Shown: one piece after another, positions 42,101-56,600 of the stretch | Position numbering within the stretch: the first letter of the stretch is position 1 | How the letters are laid out: every line of letters begins with the position of its first letter | Source of the DNA: Dendrolimus kikuchii | Taxonomy: Eukaryota; Arthropoda; Insecta; Lepidoptera; Lasiocampidae | DNA length: 64,000 nucleotides | Direction: 5' to 3' | Assembly (NCBI GenBank): GCA_019925095.2 | Contig: CM034406.1 | Coordinates: 13,488,388 to 13,552,387 of the forward strand | Program-made: the position numbers and the translations under genes | The notes under the pieces: generated by a model | The model's input: the letters and a program-made list of their open reading frames with translations, nothing else | What the model was told of the DNA's origin: nothing | The model's database searches: none

Positions 42101-44657
42101 GTTTGATTAAAGTAAATCCTGTTATTTCTTTATTACAGTTTCAGAATTGAATACAAACAAACACTCTATTTAAAGAGATTTTTCAACTATAAGTTCTGTA
42201 TTTACTATGAGCAGAATGTATTCTTATACAAGAACACATAGCTTGTTTTAAACACATAACATGCTGATGATAATCTTTAAATAATACCCGAGATAAATAC
42301 GTTATTTTAATTATAAAAGTAAATGATAATGATAATAAAACTAGCCGCAGGGGGGCTTTGTGGCAAAGCCTTAGGTGAGTAGTGACACCTCGGACCTGAC
42401 TCCGAGGGCCTTGTGCTTGCCTTAGCCGGCTAAGACTCACGCTCCAGGGGTGGAAGTGATAAATGGACGTAACCTCGGAAGTCGCTTCGGTGAACCTGCA
42501 ACCCACCTCTCGACATCCATGTTGCCGCTTGTAATTCTTGGCAGTTTTAGGGGCCCATGAAGTGCGGCGCGAGTCACCGCCTGCCCATTTTTTCCGTGTT
42601 TCTTGAATATTACGACGGGCAGACGCCATAGTCCCCATGGTCCCCGATCTGTAACTCCACTAGCAGTTCATCCCAATAGCCCGGTACCTTTTGTTCTCAT
42701 TCAATACAATAGTCCTACACTGACCGGGGCTTGTTCTTGGGTGCATTTTTATATGGTGTAGACAAAGAAAATCGCTGGTCAGTGTCACGCTACATTTAGG
42801 TTAAATTTGTCAAGGGGCCTATACGTGTTGTCCTTCCCATGGACCTCCATGGACGCCCACGCAAGACCTCCAAAAGTCCGGGCTCTTTTTATGGCCCGTG
42901 GTCTTTTTAACTTTCTAACGGTATCTTGAGTTATCATTACACCCATTCCATCCTTCTATCGTTTCATTCATTGTCTATATTTCATTGAAAAAAGTTTCTT
43001 TTTGCAGACCATCCACTATCAGGCCAGACCACCAGCTGGATTAATCTATCGCACAGAATATTTACTTACAGTAGTGTACCCAGGTGGTCAAATGTTGTAG
43101 ATTATACAAAGTATACTCCTGTATATCAACCAGGTAAGAATTTTATTTCACTGAAAACTGTCATTCCAAAGTATCTTTGCAAATAAAGTTTTGAAAAAAA
43201 AAGTATTATTTACGTTAAAATTGCTCCTAATATTCAATCTACACTTCCTAATCCATTTTTTCTCAAATTAAGCAATAACGCTCCTTTGTAAGTGTTAGAG
43301 GCCTACAGAGAGTAGTTAAGTAGGTACTAAAACAAGGATGGTTATATAGTGAAAAAGAAGATATGAGGACTATATGGAGGTTATTCAAAACTGTTAGTTA
43401 AAATGTGTAATAATAGGTTAAAAGTTAAAAACGAAAGTAATTGTAAGCTAGCGAGCGTATTAGCCTCTTATTTTGCTAGGTTATAAAATTGGGTTTATGA
43501 ATCTTTATTTCTAATAAACAGAAAGATAAGTTTTGTAATAAACTATTTGTAGGAATCGTATTTGTTATTATAAAGTAAATATATGACGGAAGTAGTCAAT
43601 AACCGGATAGAGTATTCTTTCATGTTGTAATCGGAAGTCGTATAACCAGATATCAATGTAGAAGCATTTGTTATTAAGCTAACGAATATTGGAAATGGAA
43701 TAAATACGAATGGCGGAAGTTGGTTTCATGAAGGAAGTGAAACTGAAGTGGCGCCAAAGCTTGCCAGATCGTGTCACTGCGGCGCACTACGAGGACCTTC
43801 TAAATACGCGGTATTCGGGCAGAGGGGGGATAATCTACAAAGAAAATCCAACTAGTAGTCTACACGGATAGTCTGGAGTAGTCTTGGACTATGAGCGTAT
43901 AATTTATTTTGATCGATAATTAGTCGGATAATCCCAGTATTCTTTGAGAGCAAATTGCTGCCTGACAGCCAACAGGCGTGGATGGAACTCATGGAGTTGT
44001 CCTAATATTTCTGTGTATTAGTATACTATATTTAATGTTTTAATTGTAATAATTCTAGTGTAATAAACTTTGAGTAATATTTCAGATTACTGTGTTATTC
44101 CCGGTCGTTGGCCGGCCTGAGCCTACATATTTTTATTTTTCGCTATAATTAAATAGTCATATCAAATTAGAAATAAATTTTTGAACCTGAAGTACCCGAG
44201 TACCGAACACATGCCGACAATTCCCGAATAAATCCGAGCGTGCGTGTCTCGTCACTATGGTAGTTTCTCATAATAACTGATTATAGCTTCGTAGCACACA
44301 GCTGATGAAAATAAAATATAATAAAAATAGTTTGTTTATTACAAAATTTATATATGATCTTTCCATTTATTGCAAAGAAAATTGATTCAGACACTCAATT
44401 CAGGATAGAGGCATTATTAGTAACGACCTGTGTGTTATTCTTATATAGCTATTATCCACTGTAAGATTTCTTCAAAAGCCGTTCTGTGGTTTCTGCCTGC
44501 AAAAGTGATGGACAACCATCCGCCCAATTTCACAAACTTTCTCATTTATAATATTAATAGGAATAGGATTTTTACGAAATATTTACTTACAGTAGTGTAC
44601 CCAGGTGGTCGAATGTTGTAGATAATACAAAGTATACTCCTGTATAATATTAACCTG

Positions 44658-44691
<34 letters not shown>

Positions 44692-47600
44692 TGTATATCA
44701 ATCTACATGAAAGTAGAGTAAACGCGCTGGAGATGCGAGCACTGCGCAAAATCTGCGGAGTGACGCTCGCGGACCGCGTTCGTCATACCGAAGTAAGAAA
44801 GAGAGTTGGTCTGAAATAGAGTGTCGGGGTGAAGGTAAGGAAAAGAATGCTCCGGTGGTTTGGGCATGTGGAAAGAATGACTAAACAGATATACAATGCA
44901 AAAGTGGATGGATGCAAAAGTCGTGGAAGGCCACGACACACCATCCATGATTAAATTGATCGTGTACTAGCAGAAGGTGATGTCAGGTGCCTTAAGAACA
45001 GACGAGCGTGCATGACAAGAGTTATGAATGTCAAAAAAGCAAGTGAGGTTTGTAAGAAGAAGCCTGAATGGCGCTCTGTTGTACGTGCCTACCCCGCAAG
45101 GGAACTGACGTGAAGTTATGTATGTAGGATTTTTATATATTTTCACTAAATTTAAAACCGAATGAAAAAGCATCTTGCTAAAAAAGGATACTACACTATT
45201 GAAGAATACTTAAATGACAAAACTTCATCAACATAGCAGCTCGCTCCAACCTCTTATAGGTACTATATTTTGTATAAAGTTTTTTTCTTGCCAAGCTTGT
45301 AAGGAATTTGTCATTATTATAACTATAATAATATTATCCTTTCCTTTTATTGTGTTTTTATCTTACTGAGTATGCACTGTTTGCTACAACTCCATTAATT
45401 CTTCGAAAATTGATTGTGTAACATATTTATGTAAAAAAATTATTAAAAAAAGAAAAGTTTTGTTGAGTTGAGTTAATCAATTTTTGGCTACATGTGTTGC
45501 TGGGGAATTCCGTGCCGCTTCTTCTCTTTAACAGCAATAACACGTTGTGAAGCGATGTACATAGACTAGGAAGTAAAATTATTTTTTAAGTTATATGTAT
45601 TGACCTTCAAAAAGTGTTCTCCAATGGAAATTATTTTGAATAAAAAAAATTGAATTTGAATATTATTTTTTATTAGGTGATGTTTTCTATCCATACGGGG
45701 CTACAATGCGTACGCCCACTAAGCCCCAGTTTCAACCAACGCCAGCGGCGTGGCTACCCCAGACTCCGCCTACCCCCGCCTACGCGACGCGAATATCGCC
45801 GCCACGCCAGCCTTACATCGAAAAGTAATGTAATTTTTCTAAACTTTGATACATTATCATCTAAGAAATACCTAAATTGGGAATTACTATCGCAGTACTC
45901 AATTTACGATTTCATTATCTTTATAAGTATATACAATTTTACATTCATAACACATGCTATTATTTTATAATACGTATTTATTATATAACTGATAATATTT
46001 CATTTAAATTGGAATTTAAGTATATCCATATATTACAATACTAGACTCTAAAACTAAAACTCATGTTCACGTACATTTTTTCATTTAATTATGGATAATC
46101 TCCGAAGAACATTTTCGTGCAGCTGCAATGATTAAGGAAGAACTTTCAGCGGGCCAGTAAGTGGAAGTATCCTATTACTGCTAAATAATAAAATAAAATA
46201 AATAAACGAAAAATATTGGTATCGAATACACTGGATATAAAAGTAAAGGTAGACTAAAAAAAATGTGAATGAAATGTACGAAGGATAACATATTAATCTA
46301 TGGTGTGACAAAAGGCGTATGCTGGAATAGAGATATTCTGCCGACCCCAAATGCTTGGGAGAACGTGAAAGAAAAGAGAAATAAGAATATATCCCAAAAA
46401 ATGCTAAAGATAGTGAACGCCTAAAGAAGAAAGATTTGTATTTTGGTATATAATATAAATAAACTCAAAAACTACTGGACCAATTTCAAAAAATGTTTCA
46501 CCATTAGAATCCTAAATTATCCCAGATTAATATAAGCTATATTTATTACAAGAAAAAATAGGGATCTCTACTAAAACTTCAATAATGTAACCCAAGGTGT
46601 TAAAAAAATAACAATTAGACCTGGTAGGTGGCGCTGGAATCGAATTCTAGATTTTTACTTTTTCAGGGCAGGGCAACGTCTGCCGAAAACGCTAATATTA
46701 AATAGGTTCCCAAAAAACAACCTTCTTTAACAAAAAAAATACAATAAAACTTCTAATGACTTAAAAGAGTTTGGGTTAGATAAATGTGGTTAAAAGAATG
46801 GCTCCCAAAACAACGTTTTACTCTATGGACGAATTCCTCAATTACAATTAAATACTTTAAGTTTTATTAAATATTACCTAATTATTATATTTCTTTTGGT
46901 ATTTATCAGTATTTTTCAGGTGCTTTAAGGTTATTTGTAATAATTAAATTTATATGCTCCTATGAGAGCAAAGCATATGGACAGTGTAGCATAAAAATAC
47001 TAACTTTATAACCATTTTTTGAACAAATAAATAAAATTGATTCGATTTAAAATACAGATGTGTATCATCTGTAAAAGCATTTAAAACCAAATATTTATTA
47101 AAATTATAGATAATTATTATTACATATTATGATTCATGATATATTTATATGTTATTATTACTCTAATAATTCAAAATTTTATCCTATATTAAGGAGTTCA
47201 TCGAAAAGATCACTATGAAGCTGTTTATTGTTTCATGCTATACGTATTTTTTTACAAAAAAGTGCCATAATTATTTTATTGATTAAAACAAAAGGGTAAA
47301 ACCCGGATAAAGCATACATGCCCTGTGGAGACGCAATCAGGCAGTCTCCGCGTGTTATGTACTCAATATATGGTCCTCCCTTATTCCTCAATTAAGAACT
47401 GATGCCCGAAGAATATATAATTTTGCACTTGCCTCGCAGTCAGCCACCAACCCACGACAGCGTTGGTTCAGAGGGTCTGCTGCTGCTTGTCACGTGGCGA
47501 TACACAAAGGTGGCAAGGTCAAAGGCAATTACGATCTTCTGCATTACGTTTGGACTTGTTGCGTTCGGTTATATTTGTACCTGTGTTATACGTGTTTGTA

Positions 47601-50600
47601 TAGTTCTAATAAACTCTATAATAATATCAACGGTATTTTAATTCGAGTCCTACAACTCGTAACAATAGTCTAATATGAAAGTAGATAAGACATATCAATA
47701 TGTCGCTTATTATTAATAATAACCCATTTTTTAATAACTTTGCTTTTTTTTAAAGTTGGGCACCTATCTGGGTTTTACCCCACACTTAGGTATTGTCTAG
47801 TACAGCCATGGAAAAGGGTTACTAATCTTCTTCCATGTTACAGCACTGTTAGCATAGTAGCTAATGCTCTCGTGTCTCATTGTCAGATGATCCGGGTTCA
47901 AATCCTGGATGTATAACATGAACCACATAGGCAGCTGTTTTGTGACCGTGATGTTAATCTGAATAACTGAATTATTACTTCTTGCCTCAGTCATCACCTG
48001 CTTACGGAGAAGGAGAACGTCATGTTGACACTTGCAAGTCGAGACATCCGATGTGTCAAATCTGGACCAAAGGTGATGAGTATACTGCTTCACCTAAAAG
48101 CGGGAAGGCACGACAAGCCTGGCAACGGGACAATTATGGACTGTTATTATAATACATTTATTATACTATGTCAGGAGCCTTAAGAACAGACGAGCTTGCA
48201 TGACAGGAGTTATGAATGTCAAAGAGACAAGTGAGGTGTGTAAGAATAAGCCTAAATGGCACTCTGTTGTTCGTGCCTACCCCGCAAGGGAACTGGCGTG
48301 AAGTTATGTATGTATGTATGTATGTATGTATGTATTATACTATATTTATTATATTACAGTACAGAGAAAACCTACTATGCTCCAAATCCTATACCAACAC
48401 CAGTTACGCCGAATGTGGAGAGATCATCAGAACAGACTTCAACACAGTACCAGTGCGGCATACCAACAATAAATAAAGTACTCATTGTAAACGGTAAAGA
48501 ATATCTCCGAGGTTCATATCCCTGGTTGGTTGCTCTGTCGCTGCAAAAAAAGCAACAACTAAAATTCATTTGCGCCGGAACCCTAGTTTCAGACAGACAT
48601 GTAGTCACAGGTACTTTAATGTTATTATACCTGTAGAATAAGATTTGAAATTCCCGCGGAATTCCCGGGACACAAAGTACCGCAGCATTTACAAAATAAT
48701 GTAAGCTATAGTTTTTGTGGAAACTGTCTTAATAAGCTAATGTTATGCACCTGAACAACTTCACACCGCTTCGGGGAAAATTCCCGCAGGATTCCCAGGA
48801 TAAAAGTAGCACAGATTTAAGTACAAGATATTGCTGTCGATCAGCAAAACCTGCATCTAAATCGGCGCAGTATTTTGACGTGAATCCCGAACAACCAGAC
48901 AAACCGACAAAGAGACAAGAAATATAAAAAAATTGCATCGTGTTCTCCATCCTTTATATCTATATAGTGTAAAGTGTAGCGTCCCAGTTGTTTTTGTTTT
49001 AATTAGATTGAATGTACAGACACGGCATTTTAAAATTTTTATAATGTTATACATATCCGATATTATCACGTATCCGTTGCCATTCGTTTTTCCACTTGTC
49101 CGTTGCAGTTTCACTTCTACTATGTGTCCCAGCAAACATTTCGATTTTTCGCAGGTTTACTGTAAATTATGATTTGATTAGGGTAAGTACATTTTAATTA
49201 ATACATTTTTTATTTAAATATATTTTATTTTATCATACAAAAAACTGAATTTGATGAGGAAACAAAAAATGTATACATAGTATACTCTAAAATTTATGCC
49301 GCCTCTCACCCACGTCTAGTCTAAATTTATGCCGCCCCTGCATGCGGATGTAACGCTTTTTCTTGACAGAAAAACCTAAGCCTTTTATATAGAAGTTTCA
49401 CTTCAATAATGTTTTGTTCCCAGCCGCTCATTGCCAGCGCAGAGGGGATGAGGTGAATGAAGTAAAACAGTTTGTAGTAACGGCTGGTGCTTACGATTTA
49501 GACAATTTAGCAGATAATGAAGCAAAGCGGTATTACGTTGAGCGCGCTATACCTTACATCGACTACGACCCATATACTTTTAAAAGTAAGTAACTATGTA
49601 AACATAAATCTTAGTCTATTAGAAACTGAAAGGCTTTCTTTTACTAAATGCTTAAAGATACAACATTAAAATTACAATCTAATCTAAGAAACAAGACTAA
49701 TAAGTAATTTAAATGTGACCTAAAATACTAGATTTAATTATTTATACTAAGAATGTGTCCAATAACACTTTTCTTATTGTCGCTATTAAGGAGAAGACAC
49801 CTAGCCCTAGTGGGTACCTCTATTTTACTTACATAAAAACTTAATTTAGTTTTTTGTATAGGTATCGCGAGCGACACCGCGGACAAAAGCTGGTATATAT
49901 ATATATATATAGACATAGACATAAACATAGACAATTAAAATTTGGATTAAATTTGGCATAGAGATAGATTATAAGTTGGCTAAAGTCGGGTATATAGGTA
50001 TAACATAACACAAGCGAAGCCTTCGGCAAAAGCTGGTGTCTTGTATATATATATCGTGTGTTAATTAAATTAATTTGTTACATTTTCATTTATTTATCAT
50101 ATTGACCAAATTTAGTGGTGATTATGCATAAGTAACGATATTATATCGATTTACCGTAACATATATGCTGTAATAATTGATATCAATCTCATTGGCATTG
50201 TCTATTAGTGGACGTGAGTTTCGTACCAACACACAATAGTTTTATCTATTATATGGTGTAGACAGGGATAATCGCCGGTCAGTGTCACGCCACATTTAGA
50301 TTAAATTTGTCAAGGGGCCTCCGCGTTTCGGCCTCCCCGTGGCCCCACGCAAGCCCTCCAAAAGTCCGGGCCACTTTTATGTCCCGTGGTCTTTAAAGAC
50401 ATACAATAATTATAAAGAGAAAAGATTTATATTTTTGTAAATTCAAAAACTACTGGACTGATTTCAAAAATTCTTTCACCATTCGAGTGCTACACTATCC
50501 TTGATTATTATAGGCTATATAAAAATTAGGGATCCCTACCAAAACTTCAATAATGTCATTGATTCAATGTGTCACGTTAACCCATAAATCTAATCAAAAT

Positions 50601-53600
50601 ACTTGGCGCTGGAATCGAGCTCCACGATTTTGATGAAATTTGTGTGATGAAATGTGTGTTTGAGTGGGTGTAGTTTAGATTCACAATTAGACCCGGTAGG
50701 TGGCGCTGGAATCGGGATCTAGATTTTTTATTTTTTCAGGGCAGGACATCGTCTGCCGACAATGATAGTTGATGAATGGTAGTTAGGATTGTTGGCGCTA
50801 ACTTGTGGAGCTGGCTTAATTCATAAAACACACAATTTTTAGAATATCATTCATTTTAATTTTATTTCTTTTCCAGATGATATTATGATTCTGACTTTGA
50901 AAAATAATGTAGTTTTTAGTGATTACATTATACCGATTTGCTTATGGAGTGAAAAATATGCTGACCTCAACGCTATCGTAGGAAGGTATGGCACGGTGAG
51001 TTGAAACATGACATGAATGCTGTATTTTCAAAATCAGCCGATTCGATTCCTGACCAGGGTATATTTTTCAAAAATCAATGATATCTCTTCGGTTTTCGTT
51101 AAAATCGGCCTTGAGACTTCTTTGAGTATTTTTCACTATTTAGCATAGTCCAGGATTTGGCCCTGAAGGCCTACTTGAAAAATTCACCCGGTATATCACA
51201 CTTTGTTTATTACTAAAACTAGCTTCTGCCCGCGACTTCGTCCACGTGGAATAGTTAAAAAAAAGTTTGGACTTAGCGTGATGATATATAGACTTATAGC
51301 CTTCCTCGATAAATGGGCTATCTAACACTGAAATAATTTTTCAAATCAGACCAGAGTAGTTCCTGAGATTAGCTCGTTCAAGCAAACAAAGAAACTCTTC
51401 AACTTTATATATTAGTATAAGACTAGGTAAGTAGCCTTACTATAATTATATTATGCACTAGGGTATGCCCGTGATTCCGTCCATGCTTGACTTGAAATTC
51501 TTCCGGGATTCCCAGGGTACATGATATCGCATCATTTAAAAAAGAATGTAAGCTATAATTTTAGTGAAAACTGTGTCGGAAAAAGTTAATTTTTATGCAC
51601 CCGAACAACTACTAACCGCTACCGGTAAAATTCCCGCTGGATTTCCGGGATAAAAAGTAGCGCTGATTTTAAGTCTAAAAATTAGCTGTCGCTCAGCGAA
51701 AACCGCATCGACACCAGTCCAATAGTTTTTACGTGAATCCCGAACAAACAGACAAACAAATCTAAAAGAAATTGCATTGTATTTTCCAACGTTTATATAG
51801 TCTATTAGAGTTTACCCCGCGGGTCAACCTCTAGTGCGTGTCTCTTGTGTAAAGACTATGTAGTTACAGATTACATTGTATTAAATTTTTATGTAGGTAT
51901 TTGCCCCCGAAAGATTCACTTCATTTTATATCGCAAACTATACCACCCCCGTCTATATGTAAACTACATAAATGACAAAAATGACAAAATAGATAAGATG
52001 GACCAAGTGGACCCATTGGACCCAGTGGATCCAGTGGACAAAGTGGACCCAGTGGACCCAACGGACCTAGTGGACCCAGTGGACCCAACGGACCTAGTGG
52101 ACCAAGTGGACCCAGTGGGTCCAGTGGATCCAGTGAATCCAGTGGATCCAGTGGACAAAGTGGACCCAGTGTACCCAACGGACCTAGTGGACCAAGTGGA
52201 CCCAGTGGGTCCAGTGGACCCAGTTAGTCCAGTGGACCAAGTAGACCCAGTGGTTCAAGTGGACCTAGTGGACCCAGTGGGCCCAGTGGACCCAGTAGTC
52301 TAAGTGGACCCAGTGGACCCAGTAGGCTAAGTGTTCCAAATGAACCCAGTGGACCCAGTAAACTCAGTAGACCAAGTGGACCAAATGAACCCAGTGGACC
52401 CAGTGGATCAACTGGACCCAGTGGACAAAGTGGACCCAGTGGACCCAACGGACCGAGTGGATCCAGTGGACCAAGTGGACCCAGTTGACCAAGGAGACCA
52501 AGTGGACACAGTGGTCCAAGTGGACCCAGTGGACCCAGTGGACGAATTGGACAAAATCACAAAACCTGTCCTAGTTTCCGGGATAAACTTTACATATATC
52601 TATCCCAAAATGTATCCCATTATCCGGGATAAAAAGTATCCCTTGGCCACTCTCGGTATTCAAGTTATATATATACCAAGTTTCAGCCAAATCGGTCCAA
52701 TAGTCTTTCCATAAAAGGATAACAAACAAAAAGACAAACATATTTTTATCCCGGAAACTATCCCATTTTTCGGGATAAAAAATATCCTATGTTCATTCTC
52801 GGCATCGAAAATATATATATATACTGAATTTCAGCCAAATCGCTCCAGTAGTTTTTTCGTGAAAACGGAACAGACAGACAGACAGAGTTACTTTCGCATT
52901 TATAATATTAATAGGGATTACAGTTGTTTTTTTTTTATTAGATTCAATGTACAGACACAGCATGTTTAGAATTTTATAATATTAGTTAGATAGATATCGC
53001 CATCGCCATTATCAAATTAATTCATTCCAGGAGTTAGTTGTCTGTAAGAGATCGCTCTTTGGCGATAAGACCGTTCTTTGTGCACAATTAGATAAATTTT
53101 AGTCTGTAAGTTTTGTATTGGTATACAACAAAGAATTATGTACCTACATAATCTATCAACTTCTATCTATCTATGTTCTATCTATCTATACTATAATAAA
53201 TGTTTAAATGATTCGAGTTTGTATATTGCGTTTAAAAATGTGGATAAAATCACGAGAAATAATTCTGACCAGGAGATGCCAAAAATACATATTTTAGAAT
53301 TTTTGTATCAATCCATCTATCCATATGTCTGTTTGTCTGTCTGTTAGAGCATCACGTGAAGACTACTGAACGAATTTAAATAAAACTTGAAACGAAGCTA
53401 GCTTATATATCGGGTTGTAACTTAGAATATTTTTCACCCCGATAAATGACATCGTTTCCGAAGGATATACAAAATAGTGAAAATGATGGCGCTGCGATCG
53501 CCTCTTTTTTGGACACTACTGAACATATATGATTGCCGCTCGATATAGTGCTGGCTTATAAACCGAGTTAACACTTTTAATATATAATATTTTAATATAA

Positions 53601-56600
53601 TAATCGGCAGACAAACACACATATTGTATACCCCCAAATTAAGCAAGTTACGCTTGTGTTATGGATAATATACAACGGACTACTCTGGGCCGATCCCAGA
53701 CACCCAGACCATAGTAAATAACGGAGAAAATACGTTTCCGAAATTTACTATACCAGGAATCGAACCCGGAGCCTCTGCGTTGCAGTGAGGTAGGCCGGCA
53801 AAGGCTTAGCCCGCTCAACCACAGAGGCCGTCAAAGTACTTAGTATATTTATCTCGAGAAATGACGTCGTTTCATTAGAATATACGGATTGACAAAATCG
53901 ATGGCGCTGCAGTAGCGTTTTTTCAATTCACTAACAAATACTTATACTGTTTCCACGTGTTTATTTTACTTTTGACATTTACACGTCTGTCAAGTTACAT
54001 ATTTATTGACAGTGAAGCCCACATGAAACAAACGACATAATTGTAGTACTTTATTCTTGTGGATGACTCTTGAATATGAGAGTATATTATCTTTAGCCCC
54101 TTGAACAACACCAATTACTCAAACGATGTACCCAAGGGTCTAAGGGGTCAAGGTCCCATTATTGAAGTATTGGTTTCATTTAGATGTTTATTAGTGAAAC
54201 ATGTAAACAATAAATCACGATAGTTTGACCCCGTAACAAAATGAAATCACTTGCTTCATGTGTCCCTCGCAAAAACAAACACTAGCTACAACAAAATAAT
54301 AACGGGTTGTCTGAAAGAGATTGCTTTTTAGCGATACGATCACCCTTTGTACACAATTAGAATAATACTAGTTCGTAAGTTTTATGTAATGGTGTACATT
54401 AAAGTGTTATCTATATATCTGTCTATAAGGATACCAGGACGCCTTGCCGTTTGAAGATAGAATGGTACAGGCGGGCTCTTGATACCAATTAACCTGTCAA
54501 ATACTGATAGAATGCCAATTCTATATCTCTGCTCTAAGTTTATTCGTGGGTCGAAAAGCAGATAATTTCCAATAATCTTCATAAGTATTTATTGGTTTTC
54601 TTAGATCGCTGGCTGGGGCAGAAACGAGAGACACGAAGGCGGAATTGGAAAGCCGCTCAAGGCAAAATTACCCATAGTAAGCACAGAAGAGTGCCGAAAT
54701 TCACATAAAAAATTCTTAAAAATCACTTCGGATGTGACTATATGTGCAGGTAATTTTATTTAGTTGAAAACGTTATCATTCTGGCGCTAAATCCCAGTTG
54801 TGCTCGAATCGCTCTATTTAGAAGCCACTTTACCACTTTTTAACGCCACCTAATGAATCCAATTGTGGATCTAAACCAACCAACCATAACCCGCCAACTA
54901 TCGGATCCAATTGTGAATCTAAACCATCCCGGAACCCACACACACTCAAAAATTTCATCAAAATTGGTCCAGCTTTTGAAGATAACCAGCCCGGCAGACG
55001 TTGTCTTGCCCTGAAAAAATCTAGAAGGCGATTTAAGCGTCACCTACCGGGTTCAATTGTGAATTTCAACGATCCAGAGACCCACTCAAATATACACAAT
55101 ATATTTAATGAAATCCTGGAACCCAGTTCCAACGACATCTACCGGATGAAATTATGAATTTAAACCAACCTAGACTCATTCAAACACACAAAAGATTTCA
55201 TCAAAAAAGGTTTAGCGGTTTGGGATGATTTCATCAGTGACATGCACACGAAGAATTATATTATATAAATACTAGCGGGTCTGGCATCTGTTACAGTGTC
55301 CTGAAAACGAAATAAATCCTGTAACCAAATTTCAGCGCCACCTACCGGATTCAATTGTGAATCTACACCATCGCGGGAAAACACGCATAAAAACCATACA
55401 AAACTTATTTTACACAACCGCGCCGAAAGAAAATGTTATGTAAATGTAAAATGTTCATATTTTTTATGAGATTTCCTTATTTTTTTCTTTTAAACCTGTA
55501 TTATTATTATGTATGTCTTTGAAGATCACGAGCCATAAAAATGCCTCGACTTTTGGAGGGCTTGCGTGGGGCGATGGGAAGGCCAATACGTAGAGGCCCC
55601 TTGACAAATGTAATGTAAATGTGGCTTGGTACTTACCGGCGATTATCCCTGTCTACACCATATAATAATGTACCCAAGGACAGGCGCCCCGGCCAGTGTA
55701 GGACTATTGTAGGAAATGTGGACAAAAAGTACTGGACTATTGGGGTGAACTGCTAGTGTTACTAGTGGTATGGGAATATGGGGACTATGGTGTCTGCCCG
55801 TCGCAATGTTTAGGGAACATGGAAAAATGGGCGAACGGTAACTCGCCACTCCCTGCATGGGCCCCAAAAAATGCCATAGAAGACAGGGGCATGGGTGTGA
55901 GTGGCTAAGGGGTGTAGAGATTAATATAATAAGTTATTCGTAAGATGCATACACCTCAACACAAAAATCAATAAATTAATGTCACACACAAGAATCAAAA
56001 TAACTAACAAGCGTATTAAATTCAAAAAATTCAATCTAGAAATTAAGTTGTAAAAAATGGTACGGATCTCGAGTCCGTAGAGTTGTTAATAATAATAAAA
56101 AAGGGGTGTAGAGAGGTGGGCTGCAGGTTCACCGAAGCTACTTCCAACGTTATCACTTCCATCCATGGAGCTTGAGTCTTAGCTCTAACGATCCCCACTC
56201 TGTGCCGGCTGGCTAAGGCAAGCCTGGAGCCAGGGCCTTGCTTTGGCCCCCGGAGTCAGGTTCGAGGTGTCGCTACTCACCTAAGGTTTCTCTACAAAGC
56301 CCCCCTGCGGGTCAATCTTTTTTTTACGTTTTATGTAGGCAAACTGGCAAACGGACCTGATGATTAAAGCGAAGAAAAAAAGTATTCAATTTCGATAACC
56401 AATTTGAATATAGGATATTTTCTAGCCCAAAATATGAAACAGTTTTTACGGAAATTTCGTCCATATAATATGGTAGACTTTTTATATATGTCACGGGTAA
56501 ATTGATAAATCCGGTCACTATGAATAATAACCGGTCTACATACATAATGCCCGCATCATAATGCATCAAGTGGACAATGTAAATAAAACTGTTTGATTAA

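Noticed and set aside
51845..52714. Val-Asp-Pro and collagen-like open frames
   Set aside because: Products of a 9-bp tandem repeat inside an intron, with no splice sites joining them to the gene.
53745..53840. Possible tRNA gene (minus) with A and B boxes
   Set aside because: Box spacing too long and the sequence continues into a SINE body.
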